Notes: generated from the letters alone by a model not told the origin. Shown: positions 49,794 to 59,212, counted from the first letter of the stretch. The stretch: 64,000 nucleotides of DNA from Mediterraneibacter glycyrrhizinilyticus (GCF_015560805.1 NZ_JADMSO010000006.1:1-64000), one strand, 5' to 3'. Made by a program: numbers and translations.

Positions 49794-50305
49794 TGAAAAA
49801 GCAGAATGAATATAAAGCAGTGTCACATGACTTTGATCCGGTATTTGATGAAAATTCCCAAGTTTTGATCTTGGGAACATTTCCCTCTATGAAATCAAGG
49901 GAACATCATTTTTACTATGGGCATCCGCAGAATCGTTTCTGGAAAGTGATCGCCCGGCTCACAGACAGTGAGGTACCGAAGTCGATTGTGGAGAAAAAGC
50001 AGCTTTTGCTGCAGCATGGGATTGCAATATGGGATGTCATTGAAAGCTGTGAGATCATCGGATCCAGCGACAGCAGTATCCGTAATGTCGTTGCCGCAGA
50101 TTTGAACAGTCTCCTTTCACAATGTGAGATCCGGAAGATTTATGCAAACGGCGGTACCGCAAAGAAGCTATATGAACGATACAGTCAAAAGACGACGGGG
50201 CGGGAGATCATAGGGCTTCCGTCGACAAGTCCGGCAAATGCGGCGTATTCACTGGACCGTCTGATGGAATACTGGAGTGTGATAAAGGAGGAGTGCAGAT
50301 GGTAG
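49793..50305 (+). CDS. DNA-deoxyinosine (hypoxanthine-DNA) glycosylase, UDG superfamily
   Basis: A 170-residue base-excision enzyme of the uracil-DNA-glycosylase fold, family 6 type. Motif 1 is ILGTFPSMKSREHHFYYGHP, followed by QNRFW, and motif 2 is LPSTSPANA. This family removes hypoxanthine, the deamination product of adenine. The ATG at 49793 overlaps the NUDIX stop (TGATG); a GTG one codon earlier is possible. Confidence 0.85.
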   Translation: MKKQNEYKAVSHDFDPVFDENSQVLILGTFPSMKSREHHFYYGHPQNRFWKVIARLTDSEVPKSIVEKKQLLLQHGIAIWDVIESCEIIGSSDSSIRNVVAADLNSLLSQCEIRKIYANGGTAKKLYERYSQKTTGREIIGLPSTSPANAAYSLDRLMEYWSVIKEECRW

Positions 50306-50883
50306 AAAACGGAGTTATTTTTGGAAGATATCAGATATTTCATTTAAAACATATGGAGGGCGTTCTGGCGGCAAAGATGCGCTGTAAAAAATTATACATC
50401 GGAATTACACATTCCGATATTGTAGCTTTTGCGGCAACTTCTCCGCTGGATAAAAACGGAACGGTAAAGAGGGATAATCCTCTGACTTATTTTGAACGGT
50501 TTGAGATGATCCAGGGAGCACTGCGGGATTTTGGCGTGAAGCGGAAAGAGTTTGAGATCATCCCGTTTCCGATCAGTCAGCCGGATCTGATTCTCCAGTA
50601 TGCGCCGAAAGATGCTACTTATTATATGAGTATCTGTACCGAATGGGATGAAGAAAAATACCGGATACTGGGAGAACTGGGCGTGAACCGGGAAGTGCTT
50701 TGGCGTCGAAATCCGGAGGAGATGGGTGTGACAGGAAAAATCATCCGGGAATTGATCACGGAGCAAAAGGAGTGGCAGCAGCATGTGCCGCGCACAGTTG
50801 CAGATTATATCGTAACTCATGGGCTGGATCGGCGGATACGGGATCTGAATCTGATGTATAGAATTCCGGGGAAAAAAGAATAA
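50299..50883 (+). CDS. Nucleotidyltransferase (NMN adenylyltransferase-like)
   Basis: A 194-residue HIGH-superfamily transferase. The phosphate-binding motif reads GRYQIFHLKHMEG, and the late motif is GVTGKIIRELI, where NAD-synthesising members have ISGT(K)IR-like. It resembles archaeal-type nicotinamide-nucleotide adenylyltransferases. AAGGAGGAG precedes the ATG at 50299, which overlaps the glycosylase stop. Substrate not certain. Confidence 0.75.
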   Translation: MVENGVIFGRYQIFHLKHMEGVLAAKMRCKKLYIGITHSDIVAFAATSPLDKNGTVKRDNPLTYFERFEMIQGALRDFGVKRKEFEIIPFPISQPDLILQYAPKDATYYMSICTEWDEEKYRILGELGVNREVLWRRNPEEMGVTGKIIRELITEQKEWQQHVPRTVADYIVTHGLDRRIRDLNLMYRIPGKKE

Positions 50884-50892
50884 AAAGAAAAA

Positions 50893-50945
50893 AGAGATGT
50901 TCGTTTCTATGACAGATTGATTACATGAAAGCGAACACTCTTTTC
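50893..50945. terminator. Hairpin related to the GTGTTCGCTTT palindrome
   Basis: AGAGATGTTCGTTTCTATG pairs imperfectly with CATGAAAGCGAACACTC, followed by TTTTC. The same word forms the hairpin at 32723-32764. Confidence 0.55.
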
Positions 50946-50961
50946 ATTTATGATACATGAT

Positions 50962-51618
50962 TTACGGAAGCAGGTATGTGTACATCACGATAAAGTGGCA
51001 GGCGCTTCCTGCCATAACAAACAGATGAAAAATTTCGTGACTTCCGAAATTTTTATGCCGGTTATTGAAGATCGGGAGTTTTAGTGCATAAATGATACCG
51101 CCGATCGTGTAAATGATACCGCCTGCCAGAAGCCATCCGAATGCAGCCGGAGACAGTGTGTTCAGGATCTGAGTGAATGCGAGAACACAGGTCCACCCCA
51201 TACAGATATACAATACGGATGAAAACCATTTCGGACAATAAACCCAGAATGCTTTGATCAGGATTCCGGCGATCGCGATACCCCAGACAAGAAGCAGAAG
51301 CGGAATTCCTGTCTTGCGGTCGAGTACAAGCAGACAGATCGGCGTGTATGTTCCGGCGATCAGTACAGAGATCATCATATGATCGATTTTTTTCAAAATA
51401 GTGTTTACTTTTTCGGAAATATCGACGGTATGGTATGTTGTGCTCGCTGCATAGAGCAGGATCAGACTGGCGGCATAAATCGTAAGGGCTGTCAGATAAA
51501 GGTGTCCCGGTTCGTGGGCGGCTTTTATCAAAAGAGGGACAGCAGCAAAAATAGCCATCAGCATGCCGATAAAATGTGTGATCGCGCTTCCCGGATCTTT
51601 GATATGTTTCTTTGTCAT
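50962..51618 (-). CDS. Hemolysin III/PAQR-family membrane protein
   Basis: A 218-residue protein with seven hydrophobic helices. The metal-binding pattern of the family is visible: Ser and His in YAASTTYHTV, Asp in KKIDHMMISVLIAGTYTP, and the C-terminal HEIFHLFVMAGSACHF. Members are predicted zinc-dependent membrane hydrolases linked to lipid homeostasis; lytic activity is not established here. TAGGAGGCG precedes the start. Confidence 0.9.
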   Translation of the reverse strand: MTKKHIKDPGSAITHFIGMLMAIFAAVPLLIKAAHEPGHLYLTALTIYAASLILLYAASTTYHTVDISEKVNTILKKIDHMMISVLIAGTYTPICLLVLDRKTGIPLLLLVWGIAIAGILIKAFWVYCPKWFSSVLYICMGWTCVLAFTQILNTLSPAAFGWLLAGGIIYTIGGIIYALKLPIFNNRHKNFGSHEIFHLFVMAGSACHFIVMYTYLLP

Positions 51619-51873
51619 TATAATACGCCTCCTAAAATGCTAAAAACATATAATGTAGTTTTAAAAACCACATAAAATAATATATGCATTATACTACACC
51701 ATATGCATAAGAAATGCAAGATGCAACAAGAAAATAGAAAGAAAAAACTGGACTGGTTGAAAAAGATAAAAGTGGATATTTTGAATAAACCAGTTCGGTG
51801 CTAAGATAGTAGCAATCCAAAGGAATTTGGAAAAAGAACTTGTAAAATAAGAAGCAGAAAGAGGGAAATTGTG

Positions 51874-52488
51874 ATGGGAAAGAGAAAACAGACCGTGATC
51901 AAACTTGCACAGACCGCATTGCTCGCAGCGCTGTGCTTCGTATCGTTTACATTTTTGCAGATTAAGATTCCGATGCCGGGAGGCGACGCGACTTCGCTTC
52001 ATATCGGAAATGCATTTTGCGTACTGGCAGCGCTTCTGTTAGGCGGCGTATATGGAGGGCTTGCAGGCGCGATCGGGATGACGATCGCAGATATTCTGGA
52101 TCCGATCTATATTGTCGGGGCGCCGAAAACATTCATACTGAAATTCTGTATTGGTCTGATTGTCGGTCTGGTGGCACACCGGATCGCAAAGATCAATGAA
52201 AGTACGGACAAGAAATATGTGTTTCGTTGGAGTCTGATCGCATCGATCGCAGGACTTGGATTTAATGTGATCGCCGATCCGCTGGTAGGATATTTTTACA
52301 AACAGTACATTCTCGGACAGCCGCAGCAGATGGCGGAAGTACTGGCAAAGTGGAGTACGGCGACGACATTTGTCAACGCAGTTGTATCAACCGTCCTTGT
52401 TGCGGTTTTGTATAATGTACTTCGACCGGTATTATTGAAGAGCGGACTTCTCGTTGTAGAGAAAAAGCAGGAGACCGCGCATATTTAA
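51874..52488 (+). CDS. ECF-transporter substrate-binding (S) component
   Basis: A 204-residue, six-helix protein of the ECF S-component class (AQTALLAALCFVSFTFLQI at the N-terminus, MPGGDATSLHIGNAFCVLA, and a Gly-rich GGVYGGLAGAIGMTIAD). It should bind a vitamin or related micronutrient and use a shared energising module encoded elsewhere. It is distinct from RibU at 62.4 kb. The leader from 51700 contains no riboswitch I recognise, so the substrate is open. Confidence 0.82.
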   Translation: MGKRKQTVIKLAQTALLAALCFVSFTFLQIKIPMPGGDATSLHIGNAFCVLAALLLGGVYGGLAGAIGMTIADILDPIYIVGAPKTFILKFCIGLIVGLVAHRIAKINESTDKKYVFRWSLIASIAGLGFNVIADPLVGYFYKQYILGQPQQMAEVLAKWSTATTFVNAVVSTVLVAVLYNVLRPVLLKSGLLVVEKKQETAHI

Positions 52489-52511
52489 TAAAAGAGTTTC
52501 GCGCAGCATAG

Positions 52512-52551
52512 AAAACCGGAAGCCGTCCGTAAGGAGCAGGCTTCCGGTTTT
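52512..52551. terminator. Terminator between ECF S component and 131-aa gene
   Basis: AAAACCGGAAGCC-like arm (52512-52524) pairs with GGCTTCCGGTTTT (52539-52551). It serves both convergent genes. Confidence 0.85.
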
Positions 52552-52571
52552 GTCATGAAAGAGCCGATAGA

Positions 52572-52967
52572 TTAATTGGACTGATACCATCCCCACAGAT
52601 ACAAGATCGGGAAGAGTAAGGAGAGGAGTGTAAATGGTGTAAAGCTGGAAAGGACAACACCCCAGATCATACCGATGATCACTACGACTGTCCAGACTGC
52701 TCCGGCGATCAGAACAGATTTTTTGGAGCGGTACATTACACCGACGATACCGGCTGCGATTTCGACGAGACAGGAGACAATACTGAATACATAGTACATG
52801 GTTCCCGGCTGTGTGACTCCGGCTGCTTCATAGACGGCGACCATTTCCGGCGTGTTCATCATCGGTCCGATCAGGAAAATGGACGCCAGATTGCCAATGA
52901 GACCGAATGCACCGAAGATGATCAGAAGAATGGAAATGACTTTCAATAATTTGCTTTGTTGTTTCAT
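52572..52967 (-). CDS. Small four-helix membrane protein
   Basis: A 131-residue protein, not assigned to a family. Four hydrophobic segments (VISILLIIFGAFGLIGNLAS, YVFSIVSCLVEIAAGIVGV, VLIAGAVWTVVVIIGMIWG, LLSLLFPILYLWG) are joined by short loops. AAAGGAGGAA precedes the start. It lies 60 bp after the ABC permease gene on the same strand and may belong to that transcript. Function unknown. Confidence 0.7.
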   Translation of the reverse strand: MKQQSKLLKVISILLIIFGAFGLIGNLASIFLIGPMMNTPEMVAVYEAAGVTQPGTMYYVFSIVSCLVEIAAGIVGVMYRSKKSVLIAGAVWTVVVIIGMIWGVVLSSFTPFTLLSLLFPILYLWGWYQSN

Positions 52968-53026
52968 AGTGAAGTTCCTCCTTTAGATAAGAAATGATAT
53001 TGTGGTGTGTAATGATTTTCAGTTTA

Positions 53027-54265
53027 CTACATTCTGCGCAAAGCTTCAATAGGACTGAGTGAAGCGGCCTTTCTTGCGGGATAAATTCCGAATATGATTC
53101 CGACTCCGCAGGAAAAGACGGTTGCGACGATCACTGCGGGCAGTGAAAGTTGTGCTTTGATTCCACCGATCTCCAAAAATGAGATCAGCGCGGTGAGTCC
53201 GCCGCCGAGGATGATGCCGATGATCCCACCCATACCGGAGATGATCACGGATTCGCATAAAAACTGTGCGATAATGGATCCGGTCTTTGCTCCCAACGAT
53301 TTGCGGATCCCGATCTCACGAGTCCGTTCCGTGACGGATACGAGCATGATGTTCATAACGCCGATTCCTCCGACGACAAGAGAGATTCCGGCGACGAGCG
53401 CCACGAATGCTGTGACGGCATCCATGATCGGACCGAACATATCGGTGAGATCGATGGCTTTTTGTTGCATAAACGGTTCATCGCCCAAGTTTTGATGTCT
53501 GGAATTTAAGATCTGTACCGCTGTTCTTGCTGCGCGGGCAGTATCGTCTTTGTTGTAGGTCATCAGATTGAGCGACATAAATCCGTCGACCGGGTTTCCG
53601 AAAGCAGTGGAAAGTGTATAAGGGATTTCGATCGAGATACTCTCGGACATTCCCATGGCGATGTACTGCTTTTCCGCCACCAACATTTCTTCCGGTGTTT
53701 CGCGGACACCGATGACGGACAGTGTCTGGATGTTGTTGTCCACATTGACATCCAGATTCATTCCGATGACGTCCGTGTTTCCGAACAGATAGGCTGCGGT
53801 CAGTTCGTCGATGACGCAGACCGGATTGGCATTTGCCACGTCATTGTCCGTAAAATAATTGCCCTTGATCAGCGGGTAAGTATATTGTGCATTTTCATAG
53901 TCCGGCGTTGTCAGTGTCAGATAGGCGTCATAAGCGCCTTTTCTTGTCTCGGTCTTTCCGGAATACATATAGTTGGAGTAGACAGCTTTGACCGTATCAT
54001 CCAGAGAAGTTTTTATAAATGCGATATCCTCCCCGGTGATCGCTTCCGTATCGCTGACTTCTTCGGTGTTGGTCTGGATCACGACGGTGTTGCTCTGTTC
54101 GTTTGCCGCTTCCATAACGTCCGCTTTCAGTCCGTTTCCGATGGAAACGATCGTGACGACGGAAGTGATCCCGATGATGATGCCGAGCATGGTCAGAAAA
54201 GAACGTCCCTTGTTCGCGCGGATATTATCCAGCGCCATTTTAATATATTCTAAAAACTGTTCCAT
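53027..54265 (-). CDS. MacB-like ABC transporter permease (FtsX type)
   Basis: A 412-residue permease with the standard plan: N-terminal helix (SFLTMLGIIIGITSVVTIVS), an external domain of ~220 residues, then three helices of the FtsX block and the final FGIYPARKAASLSPIEALRRM. Unlike the permease at 31 kb, the C-terminal end is complete. It works with the adaptor and ATPase encoded upstream as a three-part exporter of peptides or drugs (YknXYZ-like). Confidence 0.92.
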   Translation of the reverse strand: MEQFLEYIKMALDNIRANKGRSFLTMLGIIIGITSVVTIVSIGNGLKADVMEAANEQSNTVVIQTNTEEVSDTEAITGEDIAFIKTSLDDTVKAVYSNYMYSGKTETRKGAYDAYLTLTTPDYENAQYTYPLIKGNYFTDNDVANANPVCVIDELTAAYLFGNTDVIGMNLDVNVDNNIQTLSVIGVRETPEEMLVAEKQYIAMGMSESISIEIPYTLSTAFGNPVDGFMSLNLMTYNKDDTARAARTAVQILNSRHQNLGDEPFMQQKAIDLTDMFGPIMDAVTAFVALVAGISLVVGGIGVMNIMLVSVTERTREIGIRKSLGAKTGSIIAQFLCESVIISGMGGIIGIILGGGLTALISFLEIGGIKAQLSLPAVIVATVFSCGVGIIFGIYPARKAASLSPIEALRRM

Positions 54266-54292
54266 AAATGAGCCTCATTTCTTCCTGTCGGT

Positions 54293-56074
54293 TTATTTGT
54301 CAGCCGATGGTGCGTCCTGTTTTTCAGAATCCGTCTGCTTTTTCGTATCTTCCTGTTTTTCAGAAGCAGCGTCTTTTGGCGTTGTGGTATCCGTACTTGG
54401 AACGGCAGTGGCTTTCATCCCCTCGGTTACGTCCACATTCAGATCGTTGACAACCTGATCGCCCTCTTTGAGTCCGCTTTTTACTTCAATTGCGGTTGTG
54501 GATGCTGTGCCGAGTTCTACCGGCTTTTTCTTCACCGTACCATTTTCGATCACAAATACAAAATCTCCGCTTGTGGAAGTATTGATACATTCGATCGGGA
54601 CAGTCAGCACATTGTCGGACTGGGCGACTGTCATGGAGACTTTCGCGGTGGCTCCGATACAGATATATTCGTCCGGGTTGCTGATATGGATCTGAGCGCC
54701 GATGACCGGATTTCCTTTGGCATTATTTGTCGCGATCCGGTTGACGTTCTCTAGCGTTCCCTCGTATTTGTGCTCGCCGATGGTGATCGTCGCAGGCGTT
54801 CCGACTGTCATTTTTTCATAATCATCCGGGGAAATGTCCACTTTGACGCGGACATTTTCCGTGCTGGCAATGGAGAAGACTGCGGCGCCCTGTGCGGCTG
54901 CGTTTGTCTGGAGGACTTCGACGGAAGCGATCACGCCGCTCATATCCGCTTTCATTCCCTCACGGGCTTTTTCCAAAAGCTCGGACTGAGACATGGCGGC
55001 TAATTCTGCGAGATTATCGCTGATCGTCAGATTGTTCATCTCGGCGGAAGACATTCCGGCAGAGGGCTGAGAAGCTGCGGCGTTTGCGGCGTTGTAAGCG
55101 GCTTCCCACTGTGCATAGGCGCTTTCATACTGTGCGGCAAGCGCGGTATATCCGGCATCATCGACCGTATTCAAGGCGGTCAGTTCACTTTCGGTGGCGG
55201 CAAGGGATGCCTGTGCGTTCGGAAGCTCCGCGACCGCGGCGTTGTATGTATCAATGTCGGAGATCAGCTTTTTCTGTGCGTCGGTCCGCTTATCTTCCGG
55301 GGTGGCGACTGCTTCACTGTAAGTCTTTCCGCTGCCCTCATATACGACGGAAAGAGTCTGGATCGTATTCTGGTAATTCTGGATCTGTGTGTTCAGATCT
55401 GCGATCTGTCCTTGGAGTTCTGCAATCCGTGTCTGTGTTTCTGAGGAAGCGTTGGCGGCGGCATTGGCGTCATATGTCGCTTTTGCCGCATCCATCTGCG
55501 CTTTTAATGCGTTGACCTGATCTGCCAGTGCATTTGCCTGATTGGCAAGTTCCGCATTGGCGGCATTGGCAGCGTCGATCGCCTGCGCGTTCTTATCCCG
55601 GGCAGCCTGAGAAGTGTTGTAGGCGGACTGGAGATTTAATTGCGCTTGCTGATTATCACGTTCCAGATTGGTCGTGTCAAATGTGACGAGCAGGTCGCCG
55701 GCTTGTACGATCTGTCCGACTTTTGCATTTAAGTTGGCGATCGGCGCGGTGACAGGAGAGTAATAGGTTTTGGTATTCTCGCTCTCGATCGTACCGCTGG
55801 AATTATACACTTCTTTGATGCTTTCTTTTTTGACTTCCACAACGGACAGATTTTGTGCGGCAGATGGATTGTCGCCGCCGCCGATCAGTGCGGAAATGCC
55901 GATTCCGGCAACTGCGACTCCGGCAATGATCGGAACGATCACCCAGCCGGGCAGTTTTTTCTTCGGCGGTTTTTCCGAAAGTCCGTCCGGTTCGGAAAGG
56001 TCCATGTCTTCCATCAGATCCATGATCTCCAATTCTTCTTCGTCGTGTTGTTTTTTCTTTTTCCTGAAACTCAT
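54293..56074 (-). CDS. MacA-like membrane-fusion/adaptor protein
   Basis: A 593-residue adaptor. An acidic cytosolic start is followed by one helix (GWVIVPIIAGVAVAGIGISA, about 44-64). A barrel-sandwich domain split by a long Ala/Asn/Gln-rich coiled-coil hairpin (about 115-370) comes next, then a beta-barrel (VKVDISPDDYEKMTVG) and a charged, low-complexity tail. The hairpin is longer than in typical MacA, perhaps to span the thick wall. Its start overlaps the ATPase stop; the permease follows after 27 bp. Confidence 0.9.
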   Translation of the reverse strand: MSFRKKKKQHDEEELEIMDLMEDMDLSEPDGLSEKPPKKKLPGWVIVPIIAGVAVAGIGISALIGGGDNPSAAQNLSVVEVKKESIKEVYNSSGTIESENTKTYYSPVTAPIANLNAKVGQIVQAGDLLVTFDTTNLERDNQQAQLNLQSAYNTSQAARDKNAQAIDAANAANAELANQANALADQVNALKAQMDAAKATYDANAAANASSETQTRIAELQGQIADLNTQIQNYQNTIQTLSVVYEGSGKTYSEAVATPEDKRTDAQKKLISDIDTYNAAVAELPNAQASLAATESELTALNTVDDAGYTALAAQYESAYAQWEAAYNAANAAASQPSAGMSSAEMNNLTISDNLAELAAMSQSELLEKAREGMKADMSGVIASVEVLQTNAAAQGAAVFSIASTENVRVKVDISPDDYEKMTVGTPATITIGEHKYEGTLENVNRIATNNAKGNPVIGAQIHISNPDEYICIGATAKVSMTVAQSDNVLTVPIECINTSTSGDFVFVIENGTVKKKPVELGTASTTAIEVKSGLKEGDQVVNDLNVDVTEGMKATAVPSTDTTTPKDAASEKQEDTKKQTDSEKQDAPSADK

Positions 56075-56802
56075 GCTTGTAGATCCTCCCTGCTCATGTT
56101 CTCATTTTCTATCTTATGTTCATTATGATAGTCGGCTTCGATCCGCCCGTCGATGATACGGATCACGCGATCCGCCTGTTCGGCAATGTCGTCGTCGTGG
56201 GTGATGATGATGACGGTCCGACCGCTTTGGTGCAGTCCTTTTAAGATATCCATGATCTCTCTGGTGGACTTGGTGTCCAGATTCCCGGTCGGTTCATCGG
56301 CGAGAATGATCGGCGGCTGTGCGGCAACTGCCCGGGCGACGGCGACTCTTTGCTGCTGTCCGCCGGACAATTCGTTCGGTTTGTGGCGCATCCGTTTTTC
56401 CAGACCGACTTTTTTGAGTGCGAGCGCCGCGATCTTTTTGCGGCGCTGCTTGGAAACACCGCGGTAGATCAGCGGCAGTTCCACATTCCCCAGAGCGTCC
56501 AGATTGGCAACCAGATTAAAGCCCTGAAAAATGAAGCCGATCTGTTTGTTCCTGATCTCGGAAAGCTGGTTGTCGGACAAACCGGAAACGTCCTGTCCAT
56601 TCAGCAGATAGCGCCCGGAAGTCGGTGTATCCAGACAGCCGAGCATGTTCATCAGCGTCGATTTCCCGGAACCGGAGTGCCCGATGATCGCCACCAGTTC
56701 GCCGCGGTGGATCGTAAGGCTGACACCGTCGAGCGCACGGACTTCATTTTCGCCGGGATTGTAGATTTTGTGGATGTTTTCAACTTGTATTAGCGGCTCC
56801 AT
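56071..56802 (-). CDS. MacB-type ABC transporter ATP-binding protein
   Basis: A 243-residue ATPase with Walker A GHSGSGKST, signature LSGGQQQRVAVARAV, Walker B IILADEPTGNLD and H-loop IITHDDD. The start at 56802 (MEPLIQVENIH) follows GGAGGATTACT; a longer start at 56844 lacks one. First gene of the exporter operon ATPase-adaptor-permease. Confidence 0.93.
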   Translation of the reverse strand: MEPLIQVENIHKIYNPGENEVRALDGVSLTIHRGELVAIIGHSGSGKSTLMNMLGCLDTPTSGRYLLNGQDVSGLSDNQLSEIRNKQIGFIFQGFNLVANLDALGNVELPLIYRGVSKQRRKKIAALALKKVGLEKRMRHKPNELSGGQQQRVAVARAVAAQPPIILADEPTGNLDTKSTREIMDILKGLHQSGRTVIIITHDDDIAEQADRVIRIIDGRIEADYHNEHKIENENMSREDLQA

Positions 56803-56964
56803 GAAAGTAATCCTCCGTATAATTGTATTAGATGATTCATACAATACTCGTTTTCCGGGAAAATGTCAATATTTTTTATCTTAAAATTTTCTGTATCAGC
56901 GTATGCTCTCTTGACCACGGATGATATAATAGGAAAATGAAGAATAAAAAGGAGCGGTTTACAT

Positions 56965-58350
56965 ATGAGACGATTACCGGGAATTCGGGAAAAGAAACAG
57001 GAGATACTGCCGGCAGGGTATTTGTTTGACAATCGGGCGCTGAAACGTCTGATCGCGCCGTTGATCATCGAGCAGATCCTGGCGGTCACGGTCGGAATGG
57101 TAGATACGATGATGGTCTCCAGCGTGGGGGAAGCGGCGACTTCGGGAGTGTCGCTGGTGGATATGATCAATACGCTTTTGATCAATGTATTTGCGGCGGT
57201 CGCCACCGGAGGAGCGGTTGTGGCTTCCCAGTATCTTGGGCAGAAAAACAGGAAGCGGGCATGTGAATCCGCCGTCCAGCTTTTGATCGTAACGGGGATC
57301 ATCTCGCTGTTGGTGATGGGTGTTTCCATCCTGTTTCAACGTGGGCTGCTCCATCTTTTATATGGAAATCTGGAACCGGACGTCATGAAAAATGCACTGG
57401 TTTATCTTGTGATCTCTGCGGCATCGTATCCGTTTCTTGCAATTTATAACTCTTGTGCGGCGCTGTTCCGCTCGATGGGAAATTCTAAAATCTCGATGCA
57501 GGTGTCGGTAGTGATGAACGGGATCAACATTTTCGGAGATGCGGTTTTTATTTTCGGATTTCATATGGGGGTGGCAGGTGCGGCTTTTGCATCGTTGATC
57601 TCCCGTATGATCGCCTGTGTGATCCTGATGGTCAGATTGTTCGATCCGAAACTGGAGATTACCCTGAAAGGGACAAAATTCGGCTGGAACCGGAGGATCG
57701 TCGGGCGGATCTTGCAGATCGGGATCCCGAGCGGCGTGGAAAACAGTATCTTTCAATTGGGACGTGTGATCGGTGTTGGCTTCATTACGACATTCGGAAC
57801 GACGCAGATCGCGGCAAATGCGGTTGCGAACAATCTGGACGCGTTGGGAATCCTGCCGGCGCAGGCGATGAACCTTGCGCTGATCACGGTGATCGGACAG
57901 TGTGTCGGCGCGGGAGATTACAAACAGGCAGAATACTATGCGAAAAGATTGATGAAACTTACTTATCTGATCAATGGAATCTGCTGTCTGAGCGTGATCG
58001 CGACGATGCCGCTGACATTGAAATTATACGGGCTTTCAGCGGAAACGCTTGTACTGGCGGCAACACTTGTTTTGATCCACAACGGGTTTGCGGTGCTGCT
58101 CTGGCCGGCGTCCTTTACATTGACGAGCGTACTTCGCGCGGCAAATGACGTCAAATATCCGATGTGTATTTCCATGCTGTCCATGATCCTCGTACGTCTC
58201 GGATTCGGGTATCTGCTCTGTGTCGGACAAGGGTGGGGCGCGCTCGGTGTCTGGGCGGCGACGATTTTGGACTGGACGGTGCGTGTGATCTGTTTTGTGC
58301 GAAGATACAGAAGCGGCAAATGGAAACAATATTACCGGGCAGATGCGTAG
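56965..58350 (+). CDS. MATE-family multidrug exporter
   Basis: A 461-residue, twelve-helix exporter exchanging cations for drugs or metabolites. Family signs are LIIEQILAVTVGMVDTMMVS in helix 1, an NTLLINVFAAVATGGAVVAS block, and the repeat GIPSGVENSIFQLGRV opening the second half. AAAGGAGCGG precedes the start. It is divergent from the MacAB-like operon. Substrate unknown. A second MATE gene runs off the right edge. Confidence 0.92.
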   Translation: MRRLPGIREKKQEILPAGYLFDNRALKRLIAPLIIEQILAVTVGMVDTMMVSSVGEAATSGVSLVDMINTLLINVFAAVATGGAVVASQYLGQKNRKRACESAVQLLIVTGIISLLVMGVSILFQRGLLHLLYGNLEPDVMKNALVYLVISAASYPFLAIYNSCAALFRSMGNSKISMQVSVVMNGINIFGDAVFIFGFHMGVAGAAFASLISRMIACVILMVRLFDPKLEITLKGTKFGWNRRIVGRILQIGIPSGVENSIFQLGRVIGVGFITTFGTTQIAANAVANNLDALGILPAQAMNLALITVIGQCVGAGDYKQAEYYAKRLMKLTYLINGICCLSVIATMPLTLKLYGLSAETLVLAATLVLIHNGFAVLLWPASFTLTSVLRAANDVKYPMCISMLSMILVRLGFGYLLCVGQGWGALGVWAATILDWTVRVICFVRRYRSGKWKQYYRADA

Positions 58351-58353
58351 CGG

Positions 58354-58392
58354 CAGTGCACAATAAGGCGTATTTTCCCCATTTGTACACTG
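58354..58392. repeat. Palindromic element, copy 2
   Basis: CAGTGCACAA pairs with TTGTACACTG. It shares TATTTTCC and the TTGTACA(C/T)TGACA(C/T)TG side with the copy at 11485. It lies just past the MATE stop codon. Confidence 0.5.
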
Positions 58393-58437
58393 ACACTGGC
58401 GGGAAGTAGGAGATTCGGCGTTTAATACCATTTTTCT

Positions 58438-58460
58438 GTCGTTTATGCAGCGGTCGTTTA
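58438..58460 (+). promoter_or_regulatory. Putative LytTR direct-repeat site
   Basis: GTCGTTTA occurs at 58438-58445 and 58453-58460, 15 bases apart, about 45 bp before the LytTR regulator gene. LytTR proteins bind paired direct repeats near this spacing, so self-activation is plausible. Confidence 0.4.
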
Positions 58461-58504
58461 CAGACAGGAAGAAAATACGATAAGATACGAATGGGAGGAA
58501 AACA

Positions 58505-59212
58505 ATGTACCGAATTGCAGTTTGTGATGACGAAACGGCGGCAGCAGAGCGGACCGCTGAAATGATACGGAAATGGAACCGTCAGATTGACGTAACCTGT
58601 TTTCGTTCCGGTGAGGAACTTTTACAGTCCTATTCCTATTATCATGCGATTTTTCTGGATATTGATATGGGAGGTATGGATGGGATCGAGACCGGAAAAC
58701 AGATCCGAAAACTGGATAAGGACGTCAAGATCATTTATGTGACGTCCTATCGGGATTATGTGTCGGGCGCGTTTGGTGTGCACGCGTTTCAATATCTGCT
58801 CAAACCGTTGAAAGAAGCAGCGGTGTGTCAGGTGATGGAAGATTTATTCTCATATCTGGAAAAACCAAAAGCGGAGGTTCTGGATTTTCAGACGAGCGAG
58901 GGAATCGTCTGTCTGCCGACGGATGAGATCTTCTATTTTGAATATGCAAACCGGAAGATCTGTTTTGTAGCCGGACAGCGGGAATATCACATGAGCGGAA
59001 AGATCGGCAGTGTGATCGAACGGTTGGAACCGTATGGATTTTCCATGCCGCATCAGAGTTTTGTAGTCAATCTGTATCATGTGAAAAATGTGTCCGGCGG
59101 GATTATTTTTCTGGATAACGGGGCAGAGATTCCGATCGCGCAGAAAAAGCAGAAGATATGGAAGCAGGAACTGCTTTCGTATCTGGCGGAACGTCTGGAG
59201 GGGAAAAAATAA
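58505..59212 (+). CDS. LytTR-family response regulator (AgrA-like)
   Basis: A 235-residue regulator. The receiver has the acidic pocket in AVCDDE and acceptor Asp52 in AIFLDIDMGGMDG, with Lys in LLKPLKEA. The C-terminal LytTR DNA-binding domain is recognisable by EIFYFEYANRKICF, GFSMPHQSFVVNLYHV and LDNGAEIPIA. GGGAGG precedes the start. It is followed directly by its GHKL kinase (TAA then ATG). Confidence 0.93.
   Translation: MYRIAVCDDETAAAERTAEMIRKWNRQIDVTCFRSGEELLQSYSYYHAIFLDIDMGGMDGIETGKQIRKLDKDVKIIYVTSYRDYVSGAFGVHAFQYLLKPLKEAAVCQVMEDLFSYLEKPKAEVLDFQTSEGIVCLPTDEIFYFEYANRKICFVAGQREYHMSGKIGSVIERLEPYGFSMPHQSFVVNLYHVKNVSGGIIFLDNGAEIPIAQKKQKIWKQELLSYLAERLEGKK

Noticed and set aside
51700-51870. 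Riboswitch before the ECF S-component gene
   Set aside because: I could not find the conserved blocks of the thiamine, folate, preQ1, cobalamin or FMN aptamers in this leader.
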